Source: Chlamydomonas sphaeroides (lineage: Eukaryota; Chlorophyta; Chlorophyceae; Chlamydomonadales; Chlamydomonadaceae). Taken from it: DNA of 14,857 nucleotides. The notes under the pieces were generated by a model, which saw nothing but the letters and a program-made list of their open reading frames with translations, searched no databases and was not told where the DNA came from. The translations under genes and the position numbers were made by a program. The stretch lies in the NCBI GenBank assembly GCA_001662425.1, contig BDDC01000980.1, forward strand, positions 6,136-20,992, read 5' to 3'. Shown piece by piece: positions 1 through 8,407 of the stretch. How positions within the stretch are numbered: position 1 is the stretch's first letter; every line of letters begins with the position of its first letter.

Positions 1-921
1 CGGCGCTCCTCTGCCTGACTCTGTTTGATCCCCTCCGGTTCTCCCTCTGCGCGCTGCGAGGACGCAACGCCCGGGAAAGGGGGCATTTGTGGTATCTGCT
101 CTCCGTCTCTGTTACGGGCCCATTCTGGGGTCCGGGGGCATGACCCGTCTGGGGTCGCGCCGGGGCTTCTGTGCTCCTGGTAGTCACGATCACGGGCAAC
201 TGGCCCGTGGGTCCGGTGACCCTATCGTGTCTGGGCACGCGCCGATAAGGTGTACGGCATCTCTGGCCGATCAGCACCGCTACGTTGTAAGCCGTTTGCG
301 TCGCTCAACTCGGTAGTTCTGACTACCACTTAGTCGGGACTACACCCCCTAGCCGCGGCGAAGGTTGGGGTTGTGGCATGGCCGTGAACTCCTTGCTTGG
401 TGGACACGGGCCTTTAAGGAGACGCTCAACACGCTGGGCTTGCAAGTCACAGGATGCACCAGGACGCACAGGGCCCCTGTCGCGGTTTAGCTCGAGAAAA
501 CATTTCCTAAGGGACGGATAGCGCCGACAAATCACTGCGAACCCGACATGGGTGCTTAACTTCAACTACGCGCCGTACTACAGCCCCAGGCACACTAACG
601 AGCTATGCAACCAACGTCGCATTAGCTGTTGCCCGGAATATAGGCTCCGTGGCGTTATTATATGCACCTACTGCAAGCGTTGCTAATGCTTAGTAAGTCA
701 AGAACTGACGCTTGGGAACAGATAACGGCGTCATCTTGCTCAAAGGTGCAAAACACTCATTTTTGCTGAAGCACAGCTTACGGCGGCGTGCTGCAGCGCG
801 TCTACAGCAGCTGCGACAGCAGGCTTCGGTCGCCGTAGCCTGGGCTTCTTCGTGGTCCAGTCCGGCAGGCGTGTCATAAACATGACGCGACTAGCCATGC
901 AAGCTTAATTGTCTAACTCAG
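1..921. other. Stretch without a supported gene; possible repeat remnant in the first ~560 bases
   Basis: All frames have stops and none gives a protein I recognise. A frame entering from the left edge stays open to a TGA at about 141, and a short + frame ends in the TAG at 314. That TAG lies inside a perfect hairpin (GGTAGT, loop TCTG, ACTACC, 312-327), followed by further TAGTC/GACTA half-sites. The first 560 bases lack the GT-rich, GCTG-rich texture seen at 2307-5000. Bases 570-780 are more AT-rich. A good GTAAGT at about 693 could be a donor, but neither open frame before it joins in phase to the exon at 922. I cannot tell a decayed transposable element from ordinary intergenic DNA or 5' UTR. 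Confidence 0.3.
915..921 (+). other. Candidate splice acceptor before the first + exon
   Basis: The sequence TCTAACTCAG ending at 921 combines a branch-point-like CTAAC with a CAG acceptor. The frame then runs openly from 922 through the first ATG at 949. Either the gene has upstream coding exons, or an intron lies in its 5' UTR and translation starts at 949. I found no upstream exon that joins in phase. Confidence 0.4.
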
Positions 922-948
922 GGCGTGGCGTTCGAATTTCAGCAGCAG

Positions 949-2306
949 ATGTTCGACAGCCATGTGCCCGGCCTTCAAGTTGAGGCTTCGACCTGTGCAT
1001 TACTCAGCAGCTTAAGCAGTGACATCAGCATTCAAGAGCGCTGGGATCAACTGGAAGCTTGGCAGTCAGCGCGACTCCCGGCGCGAACTTCTACCACTCT
1101 TCCGACTCTAGCCCAAGCACAAGCCCCTGCCTCGCAGCTACGTCCCTTGGAGACGCGCAGTCCATCTTATCGGCTCGATGCCAGCAGCTGCAAAGACCTG
1201 TTCACGTCATGGGATGCGTGGCTCGCCCGGTCATCCGAGGTTAGTTGGCGATGAGCTCCAGTGAGCTCGCCCGTTCCATTTTAAAGCTGGCGCGAACGCC
1301 CTGGGGGCTTGAGCTGCATGTCGCTCCCAACTTACCGTGACACAACCAACCTCTGCATTCCCCCGCCCGCTGCGCCCTGCTTCACCCGCAGGCGGCCTGG
1401 CCCCAGCACGAGGCACCCGCCTTCCCCTCCCTGGACAAATGCAGCGTTCTCTCCACCCGGGGGGCCTCGCAACTCGGGGCGCGTCTGCCACCCGGCGGCA
1501 TGCCAAGCGCTCGGCAGGCCATGACCGACATTCTGGCTCGCGGAGCTGGTGTCGCCATGGTGGCGGTTCCCATCGGCGGCACAGTCATGCTGGTGCCCGT
1601 GCCGCTTGTCGTCGAGGGGCCCAGACGCACCGGTGGCAACACCGGTGGTGGTCAGGCCCCTGCTGTCGTCGCTGCAGCCGCTCGCATAAGCGCAGCCGGC
1701 GGCCTCCCCGCGCGCGCCGCCCCTGCGCTGCGCACCCGGCGGCGGCGCACAGCTCAGCTCGGCCGGTCGCCCCTGCACCGCTGCTCGCTGCCAGCACCCT
1801 TGCCTGAAGCCGACACAGGCGCTGGCCCCGTGGCGTCTCCCGGAACGAGCTCCGGAGCGAGGCCGGGCCCGTCGCCTATGGGCGCCTCGGGGCCCTGTGG
1901 AGGCCTCGTGCCGGCTGCTGCGGCCGCGCCGCAACACGACGTCCCTGCCTCGGCATCCGACAGCGCGCAGACGACGCCCCTGTCGACGCTGCTGTACGAG
2001 CTGGCATACGAGCTCGCGGATCGCAAGCCAAACCACCGCATCGCGCACGACGCCGATGCGATGATGGGCGGCGGCGAAGTGGCTGCGGCGTCCGGACCCT
2101 TCACGGCCCTGCTCCTGGCTCCGTCTCCCGCCGCTCCGGAGGGCCGCGTCTCGGACTGCTCCGGCGCCGACGACGCGACGGAGGCTGCGGCCGACGGCGG
2201 GGTGTGCTGTTACGGCCGCAAGCGCCGCGCCTCCTCGCAGCTGTCCGACCCCATGCCGCCCTGCCGCAGCATGTCGCCGCCCTCGCCCCCGCTGGCATGG
2301 GACTAA
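949..2306 (+). CDS. Unrecognised two-exon algal protein, about 401 aa
   Basis: Exons are 949-1239 and 1392-2306, stop TAA at 2304-2306. The 152-nt intron has donor GAG|GTTAGT and a pyrimidine-rich acceptor ending CCCGCAG; both junctions are phase 0. The start is the first in-frame ATG, but the frame is open back to 922 behind a good acceptor, so coding may begin earlier. Residues 1-97 are mixed and globular-looking (QERWDQLEAWQ). Exon 2 opens with a conserved-looking stretch: KCSVLSTRGASQLG near 113-126, then a hydrophobic run from GVAMVAVP to VMLVPVPLVV near 150-171. After that comes a long Ala/Pro/Gly/Ser-rich, probably disordered region. A basic patch, YGRKRRAS, lies near residue 371, and the tail is Pro/Ser-rich. 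The hydrophobic run is short and Gly/Pro-containing, so it is more likely a beta-rich core than a membrane helix. I do not recognise the family and assign no function. Codon pattern and splice phases support a real gene. Confidence 0.55.
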
Positions 2307-4047
2307 CCGGGCCGTAGCCAGGGCCTGCAGTGCCGGCGGCCGCCGCGCCTCGTGTGTCCAGCTTCTGTCCGCATTTTTGCGTGGCTGGCGGCAGCGGGTG
2401 GCATGGGCCGCGCGGCGCACCTGGTGCGGGTAAGGGCCGGCAGGGCAGCGCCGTCCGTCGCCGTCCGGCAGCGCCTGGTCGCGATTGGCGAGCCCGCCGC
2501 TGCTGGCTCCTCGGCCTGCGAGAGGCGCGCTGCGGTGCGGGCTTGCCTGCTGCCTACCGGGGTCCTGTGGGCCCAGCCAGCTCGGCCTTGCATCTATCCG
2601 CTTCCTCGTCCAGCAGCCGCCGCCGCATCATGCATGGTGAGCAGCGGCGCGCTGTGTGGCAGCGCTGGTCAGCGTATGGTAGTCAGCGGCAGCGGAGGTC
2701 GGCCGGTGTGGCGCTGTAGCTGCCAGGCAGCTGTCTATCTGGGGTGGCAGCTGCAGAGGAAGGCCGTGCGTGCGTGGCTTCGAGGGTGCGGCGTGGTTTC
2801 GGGAGTGCGCGTGCGTGGGTTGGGTACCGGTGCCGTACCGGGCGGCTGGATGTGCCCTCAGTGTGTTTCCATACATGATTCTGGTGTGGGTCGTCGGCGC
2901 GCGCGTGCCTAAATATGTCCAGCAATCGGAACCCTGTGGATATCGATCACTGGCCACGGCTTACAAGCCGCGTGCGTGGGTAATACGTAACATGGCGGCA
3001 GCAGTGAGAATCGCTTGGATACTTTCTGTTCGTGTGTATGCATGAAACTTACTACGCTGCTGCCGTGCAAGCGGCGCAGCTGGCTTGCTCATAGTAACAG
3101 CTGGCGCTTCCAACGAACTTCATCCCTGCTCACGACGCCCGCTGTGCGCGGCACGTTGTGCAGCCTTCGCCGGGGCCTTTCACCGCCATCCAATCAAGCC
3201 ATGGATGTGGGATGGCGGTGGCGGCGGCGGTGCGCTGCCCTCACTGCAAGGAGGCGCGCTCGCTTGGCTATATCTGCTGTTGTCAGTATAGCGGCGTGAA
3301 CCTGCTATCTACATGCATGTATGTCTGAAATGATATGAAACCCTCGGCTCCAAAGGACGAATGCAACGGTACCTAGCCCCTGCGAAGGGTGCACGAGGCG
3401 GGGGTACGTACGTAGCTGTGTGCATGTGTGTGCGCGCGTGCGTGGGCCCCCGCCAATAGGTGGGCGGCGCGCTCACGCCGAATGCACCAGCAGGTGGGCC
3501 ACCCTGCGCCGTCGCCAGCAGGGCGCGGGCCGCCCGCCCCCGCCCTGCGCCGGCTGCTGGCATGGCGACGACGTGTCGTCGCTCGGGGAAGCAGCTGGCT
3601 GCTGGCTGCGCGGCTGCTGGCTCTCTCATACACGTGATCGGTGGCTGATGAATACATATGTAGCGTTCCGGATGGGGCAGTTTGCAGCCCGGCGTGCCTA
3701 CTGCCTGGCGGCACCTTCCGACCGTGACACACACAGGGGCCGCGGGTGCGCCCAGGCAGCACGCATGCATGCAGGCCTGGGTGCGGCCATGCGAGCGAGG
3801 TGGCTGCCTGCCTCGCCCGGCAGCCGTCCCGGCTGCGTGTGCGCGGTGCGATGTGCGTGTTCTACGCACCTGGAGACGGTTGATGGGTCGTGGTGGCGGC
3901 GCACGCGGCCGCCAGGCAGCGCGATGAAGCTGGCTGGATGGCCACGGAGCTACCCCGCCCTGCTGTCCGTCGGCAGGTAGTGGCGCCCAGTCACCTGGTG
4001 CAAGCTGGCTGGCTGGCGGGATGATGGGTTGTTTTGCATGGCATATG

Positions 4048-4052
4048 CGTGT

Positions 4053-4085
<33 letters not shown>

Positions 4086-4092
4086 CGCGCGC
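4048..4092. repeat. GT dinucleotide microsatellite
   Basis: A pure (GT)n run covers about 4063-4084, flanked by interrupted GCGTGTGTGC and a GCGCGCGC tail. On the minus strand it produces an artificial His-Thr repeat in a long spurious frame. Confidence 0.95.
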
Positions 4093-4710
4093 AATCAGCG
4101 CAAGGCTGCGTCAGGATGGCGGCGGCAGCAGGGTCTGCTGGCGTGCGTGGTGCGAACTTGATAGCGTAGGTGTGGCCTTGATGATGTGCACGGCTGGGGC
4201 TGTGGCTGTGGCTGCCTGGCTGTGCATGGAGCCAATGAGCGCGCAGTGCTGTGGCTGGCTGCGTGGGAGGCAACACGATCTGCTGGATGGGGCGGTTGGC
4301 GCCGCGCGGCTGGCCGCTGGCTTACGTGGCTCGCTCGCCTCGCTGGGTACGTGCGGGCCACCACGGCAGGGGCAGGAGGCAGGGACCAGGGCGGCGGTAG
4401 AGCAGCTCAGCAGCCCATGGCACCAAGCAAGCGTGTCTGGAAGTTGTTGGCCAAGCGGTAGTTGCTATGCTCGCTGTCAAGCCCCTTCAAGCCCCCCAGA
4501 CGCGCTGTGCGCATGTAGCCGCGTGCTGCTGCTGGACGGACGGACGGATGCACTGGTTGCTTGGCGGCGCCCGGCTGCATGCATACATCGCAGCTGGGCC
4601 AGGGGCGGGGGCTTGGGCGGCCTTGACGCGCCTACCCAGCTTACGAGCGACCACCGTCCTGGCTTGCTGCTGTATGGAGCGAGTACGCGAGTGGAGCTGC
4701 TGTAGCCGCC

Positions 4711-4738
4711 GCTGCTGCTGCTGCTGCTACTGCTGCTG
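4711..4738. repeat. Imperfect GCT/CTG trinucleotide repeat
   Basis: Tandem GCT units are interrupted once by CTACTG. It lies in the long non-coding stretch; no supported coding frame uses it. Confidence 0.9.
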
Positions 4739-4958
4739 TGTTTCGAATACGCGCGCGGCCTGTTCCTTGCCCGTGCGTGCTGTTAGTGCTGTGCCCATGC
4801 ATAGCATCATAGCCGTGAGCTTGCTGGTTTGGTTGGCGGCGGGACATCGCAGCGCCCCTAAGCTATCCGCGCATAGCTAGCTAGTCTCAGCCACCGCGTA
4901 CACCGAGCGAAGTATGCATGCATGTGTGGTGTCTACTCCTTCGTTCCGCGTGGGGCGG

Positions 4959-4963
4959 TGTAA
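4959..4963 (+). terminator. Candidate poly(A) signal TGTAA
   Basis: TGTAA is the usual green-algal polyadenylation signal. This is the first + strand copy after the stop at 2306, but it is 2.65 kb away, so its link to that gene is only inferred. Confidence 0.25.
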
Positions 4964-5107
4964 CGAACCTAACGACGCGAATCAGTCGAGCTTTTCCTTC
5001 CTTCTTGTCATCCTGCTACGCCACCAGCGCATCGCACACAGCGCAGATGCCAGCGCCTCAAATGGCTGGGGCGCGCAAGCGGTCCTGGGCTAATCCCTGC
5101 ATGTGCC

Positions 5108-5126
5108 TGTAAAGCCGTCAGACGGC
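5108..5126 (+). terminator. Candidate poly(A) signal TGTAA followed by a small hairpin
   Basis: TGTAA at 5108-5112 is followed directly by GCCGT-CAG-ACGGC, a 5-bp stem with a 3-nt loop. It could end a very long transcript of the + gene. The GT-rich texture fades after this point, which slightly favours it over the copy at 4959. Confidence 0.25.
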
Positions 5127-5382
5127 ATGTGAAGGTCCATGCGCCTGCCTCAAGCACGACGCACTGCTATACTGATTACTCCCGTGATTGGAAAGAGAAC
5201 GGGGCGGTGCTCGGTGCTTGGGCACCCACGTGTTTTTAAAGCAAAGCAACGCACCGGAGACAGGTTTCATGATGACCACGCACTTGAAGGTGGAAGCAGT
5301 ACGGCAAAGCCACACGAACGGCACGAACCTCGAATCCTCCTCCCCTCGGGGCCCCCCTGGCGGGCTCCCGAGGTCCACCACA

Positions 5383-5400
5383 GCACGGCACGGCACGGCA
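5383..5400. repeat. Short GCACG pentanucleotide repeat
   Basis: Three tandem GCACG units plus a partial fourth. No gene is associated. Confidence 0.85.
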
Positions 5401-5716
5401 TGTATGGTACTCTCCTCCGCACACCGGGGGTCCAGGCAAGACACCGCACGGCGGCGCAATGCTCACGCAACCGCCAGAGTCGCCCTTCCGTACGTCAAGT
5501 ATGACAACTTGCAAACCGCTGCGTCCACAGCGTCGCAGCGACGACCCCGCCATACAGAACAAGCGTCGCAGAGGATTTATGCCAAGTTGTTAAATGTCTG
5601 TTTTGTAGAATGTGAAGCTATCCCAATGCGCCCAGTAACTCAATACCGCACAATAGTAGAGTAACTCGATACGGCAGGCCGATCGATCCGTCCCCAATTC
5701 ATTCGCACTGCGGTTG

Positions 5717-5770
5717 CGCGCCGCCCCTTGCTTGCGCCGCCGCCGCCGCCCCTTGCTTGCGCCGCCGCCG
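5717..5770. repeat. Two-copy tandem repeat with a 25-bp period
   Basis: The decamer CCTTGCTTGC at 5726 and 5751 lies in matching GCCGCC-rich surroundings, giving a period of 25 bp. The same decamer recurs singly at 6983 and 7591, so it may be a dispersed short motif of this region. Confidence 0.8.
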
Positions 5771-5990
5771 CGGCTCCTTTTTTGCAGGGCTTTGATGCCA
5801 CAGCAAAATACGGACGTGGCACGCCAAGCAAGCTAAGACATAAGCAAGGGGGGGGCCGGCGTCGCCAGCCCAGCCAGAACCTCTTGGTCCAACATGCACC
5901 TGACAGGCAAAACGGGGGCGGCGGCGCGTGGCGGCAATCAAGCAACGTCGACCGAAATCACCCCAAGCTCCCGTCCGAGCAGTCCGCACA

Positions 5991-6365
5991 CTACATGACA
6001 GCAGTCCACGTGTCTGACCATGGCCGTGCGGCGTCATACGGGTCCAGGCAGATCAGGTGGTCCCATCTGGGATTGCAAACAAACAAGCGGGGCCCCTCTG
6101 CAGCTGGGGCCCTTCCTCCCCACGCGTGGGGGCGTACGCCCCCGCACTGCGTCACGCCACGCACAGCACCGCCCGGCGAAGCGCCCGATGACACACGAGC
6201 GGCCCGGCGACCCAAACAAGTTTCCAGCTGCCTTCTCCATTTCGAAGACGTCCTGTATGTGGCCGCACGCAGGGCCGCCAGGGCCACATAGCAGCAGGTG
6301 CTCCTCAGGGTCCACCGCAGCGCTTACCTCGGCGCACTTGCTGGCAGACAGATGAAGCTTTTGTA
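5991..6365 (-). CDS. Candidate last three exons of an unrecognised minus-strand gene
   Basis: Three short minus-strand segments join in phase. Exon A is 6328-6365 (acceptor CTGCCAG, donor GAG|GTAAGC, encodes QKLHLSASKCAE). Exon B is 6197-6252 (acceptor CATACAG, donor TC|GTGTGT, encodes DVFEMEKAAGNLFGSPGR). Exon C is 5991-6066 (acceptor CAATCCCAG after a T-rich tract), encodes a segment containing WDHLICLDPYD and WSDTW, and ends in TAG at 5991-5993. The introns are 130 and 75 nt. Splice quality and phase agreement are the support. I do not recognise the protein and could not find an upstream exon joining exon A (incoming phase 1). Exon C has diverged relatives at about 6828-6897 and at 7716-7802. 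This may be a real short gene end or a decayed duplicate. Confidence 0.3.
6118..6143. repeat. Overlapping perfect palindromes
   Basis: A 14-nt palindrome centred on ACGCGT (6118-6131) shares its G-run with a 16-nt palindrome centred on CGTACG (6128-6143). Just upstream are GGGGCCCC at 6089 and GGGGCCC at 6106, which can also pair with each other. All lie inside the putative intron 6067-6196. Confidence 0.85.
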
Positions 6366-7715
6366 CTGGCAGCGAGCGATTCGGCTTATCACTCATCGCA
6401 CAGCACCGCCTGTCCTCCAATGCACAGACACGCACGAGCAGGAGGCGACAACGCCTGGCGTTATTGCCGCATACATGTCGCAACGAGTAATGCGACTATC
6501 AGCGCCTTGAACTTCCGCCGTTGCTTGCAGGCGCGCGAGGCTGAGGCCGCCGCAGTACATACCGCAACACATGCAACGGCACTACTGTGATGGACAAGTA
6601 AGTTAGAGTTGTGTCTTGTGTGAGGCACAGTGTCAGCGTACGACGCCGGAATCGCCGCAGCTCCCTCTAGGGCACGCCACGCGCATTGGACACGCGGGAG
6701 GCAACAGGAGGCGCGGGGAGGGGCCCGAGCGGCCGGCCTCCGACTGCCAACGCGTTGCGACGTACGTCGGCGTTGCGTACCATCCATCGCGCATGCGCAG
6801 CGCAGCACGCACACAGACATGCCCATGTCCACATGACGACGGAACCTGGTACCACGTGGCGTCAGAGCGGATTCCAGATCAGGTGGCCCATGCATACGGG
6901 ATGGCCAGACACGCGCTATTATCGCCTCCTTATCATGCGCCTCCTGCAGCTGCCCCAAGCAAGTCACGACCTGCTGCAGGGACCTTGCTTGCGGCCGCCC
7001 GCCACCACCGCGGCCACCGTCAGCTCATCACGGCGCTTGGACGCTGGCGCCCCGCAACGCGATGTTCACTTGCTGGCGTGAGGCGCAGCCCTGCCTGGTG
7101 CCTTCGCCCCGACGTGGCCGGGGGCTCAAGTAGATAGCTTCTCAAGACCTGCACATGATGCACACCGTTGTGGCACCCCCTTGCGTGGCGCCCAACCTCG
7201 CAGACACAAGAGCCAGCACCAGCGCAACGAACCAAGCAAGCAAGCCAGCGACGCGCTCTACGTATCGCCGCATGCACAGCCAGAAGGCACGCACGCATCG
7301 ACCTCGCCACCAGCTGAGCTCACAACACCGCTGCACTTATGCCGCCGCCGCTGCCTCCCGTGCGTGGGGGCAGGCCCACCGGCACGGGCTCCAGCCACCG
7401 AGGCCACCGCGCCGCTTCCAGCCCCGCCGCCTTACTTGCTCGCCCCGGCCCGGCGCCGCAGTGGCAGAAGGATTCCCAACGCGCGGACGGATGGCGACTG
7501 CTAAAGAAGAGTCAAGCAAAGATAGGGACGAGCGACATATGGATGCCGTCAACCTACAACAGCCTGGGTCGCGGCATAATAGACCTAAGGCCTTGCTTGC
7601 CCAGGCCAGGCGCACAGCGCTTTATTATAGACCGGAAAGCGACTGCCGGTGCAGTAGGTGGCCGCAACATACACCTGCCTTAGAACAAACAGCCTCCGAT
7701 AGATGCTGGCAATAA
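6366..7715. other. Stretch without a supported gene; isolated exon-like splice signals
   Basis: A few good splice-like motifs occur, but I could not assemble a gene. On the minus strand, a strong acceptor (pyrimidine tract ending CTTCTTTAG, near 7501) precedes about 60 nt ending in a GTAAGG donor near 7435. On the + strand, TTGCTTGCAG at about 6531 resembles an acceptor. A diverged copy of the module described at 7716-7802 lies at about 6828-6897; there the equivalent frame hits TGA soon after CMGHLIWNPL. This is best treated as intergenic DNA or a gene graveyard. Confidence 0.35.
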
Positions 7716-7802
7716 TTATAAGACACCCTCATCAACCCACGTGTCTGACCAAAGCCCGGAAGGTGTGACGCGGATCAGACCCATGCAGGCCAGGTAGGTG
7801 GC
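7716..7802 (-). pseudogene. Isolated terminal-exon-like segment related to 5991-6066
   Basis: Behind a CACATAG acceptor, the minus strand is open for 28 codons to TAA at 7716-7718. The peptide includes CMGLIRVTPSGL, then WSDTW, then a five-residue tail. It shares the WSDTW coding sequence (15 identical nucleotides, 7737-7751 and 6006-6020) and C-terminal position with the segment at 5991-6066. No upstream exon was found joining in a consistent phase, though DVRAAGH near 7900 behind a GGGCAG acceptor resembles the start of exon B above. It could be a remnant of a tandem duplicate. Confidence 0.25.
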
Positions 7803-8407
7803 CTATGTGAGTTGATCCACGCATACGACAGATATATTGTTGACGGTAATGCACACATTCTGCCTCACAGGTGACCGTGGCTTGCACTCGCCGGGGCAGC
7901 ATGGCCGGCGGCCCGTACGTCCTGCCCGACCAAGCGAGCAAGGGCGACGGGCGCGGCTGCCATGTCTGGATGGATGGACACGAGCTCTGCAGTGACCGGT
8001 TGGACGGATCCCGTCGATTGCCCTCCGTAATGAAGCTTACGCCGGCACGCAGTGCACGATAGGTGCGGGAACCTGCCTGGAGCTCGCACCAGATCGCTGA
8101 CGCGCACGCTCGCGGCGCCAGCCGGCGGCGCGACGTTCTGCGCCCCGCGCTGTCCCGCCGCTAGCTAGGCAAGGGGCGCCGCTGCGGCCCACGGCCCAGC
8201 CGAGCCCACCGCCATGCATCGCTCGCCACGTGCGCAGCTGCGCCCCGCTACTCCCAGCCACGCTCGGCTGCGGACAGCCCGACGTCATCACCACCCTTCA
8301 AGCAAAGACACAGCAGCAGCATGCTGCCCCTGGGTCGCCTCCCGAGCGTGCCAGCGGCACACTCGCTCGAGGCGCTTACGGTCCGCCACACTGCTGGGCA
8401 ATGCATG
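7803..8407. other. Probable 3' UTR and downstream flank of the kinase gene
   Basis: This follows the kinase stop on the minus strand. No supported coding frame is present. I saw no minus-strand TGTAA between 8407 and about 6000, so the 3' end of the transcript is undefined. Confidence 0.35.

Larger units (their letters stand above)
2307..5990. other. Long region without a convincing gene; probable 3' UTR of the + gene, then intergenic
   Basis: No frame here shows conserved-looking protein plus consistent splice phases. The + strand is rich in GTGTG, GTGCGTG and GCTGCTGG. From general knowledge, this texture and the signal TGTAA are common in volvocine 3' UTRs. The first + TGTAA after the stop is at 4959-4963 and the second at 5108-5112. 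If either is the real signal, the 3' UTR would exceed 2.6 kb, which is unusually long, so an unrecognised downstream unit or a non-canonical signal is also possible. The region also holds the microsatellites listed separately. Confidence 0.4.

Noticed and set aside
661..697. ATG at 661 followed by a good GTAAGT donor near 693
   Set aside because: The 31-nt open segment leaves phase 1, while the exon at 922 needs phase 0; the other open frame leaves phase 2.
1332..2420. Long minus-strand open frame (362 codons), Arg/Ala/Gly-rich
   Set aside because: It is antisense to the + exon 1392-2306, whose splice phases and composition fit coding. Its Arg-rich low-complexity make-up is typical of a GC-rich shadow frame.
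3309..4094. Minus-strand open frame of 261 codons with a His-Thr repeat
   Set aside because: The His-Thr start is the translated GT microsatellite, and the rest is low complexity with no motif or splice support.
4034..4880. Long + strand open frames in the GT/GCTG-rich stretch
   Set aside because: Composition follows simple repeats (Gly, Cys, Ala, Trp); no conserved-looking segment.
5325..5345. tRNA B-box-like sequence near CTCGAATCCTC, and GTTCGAATTTC at 929
   Set aside because: Neither has a matching A box at the right distance or a foldable acceptor stem.
5118..5664. Overlapping frames on both strands over 5118-5664
   Set aside because: None shows splice-consistent extension or recognisable residues; they contradict each other over the same bases.
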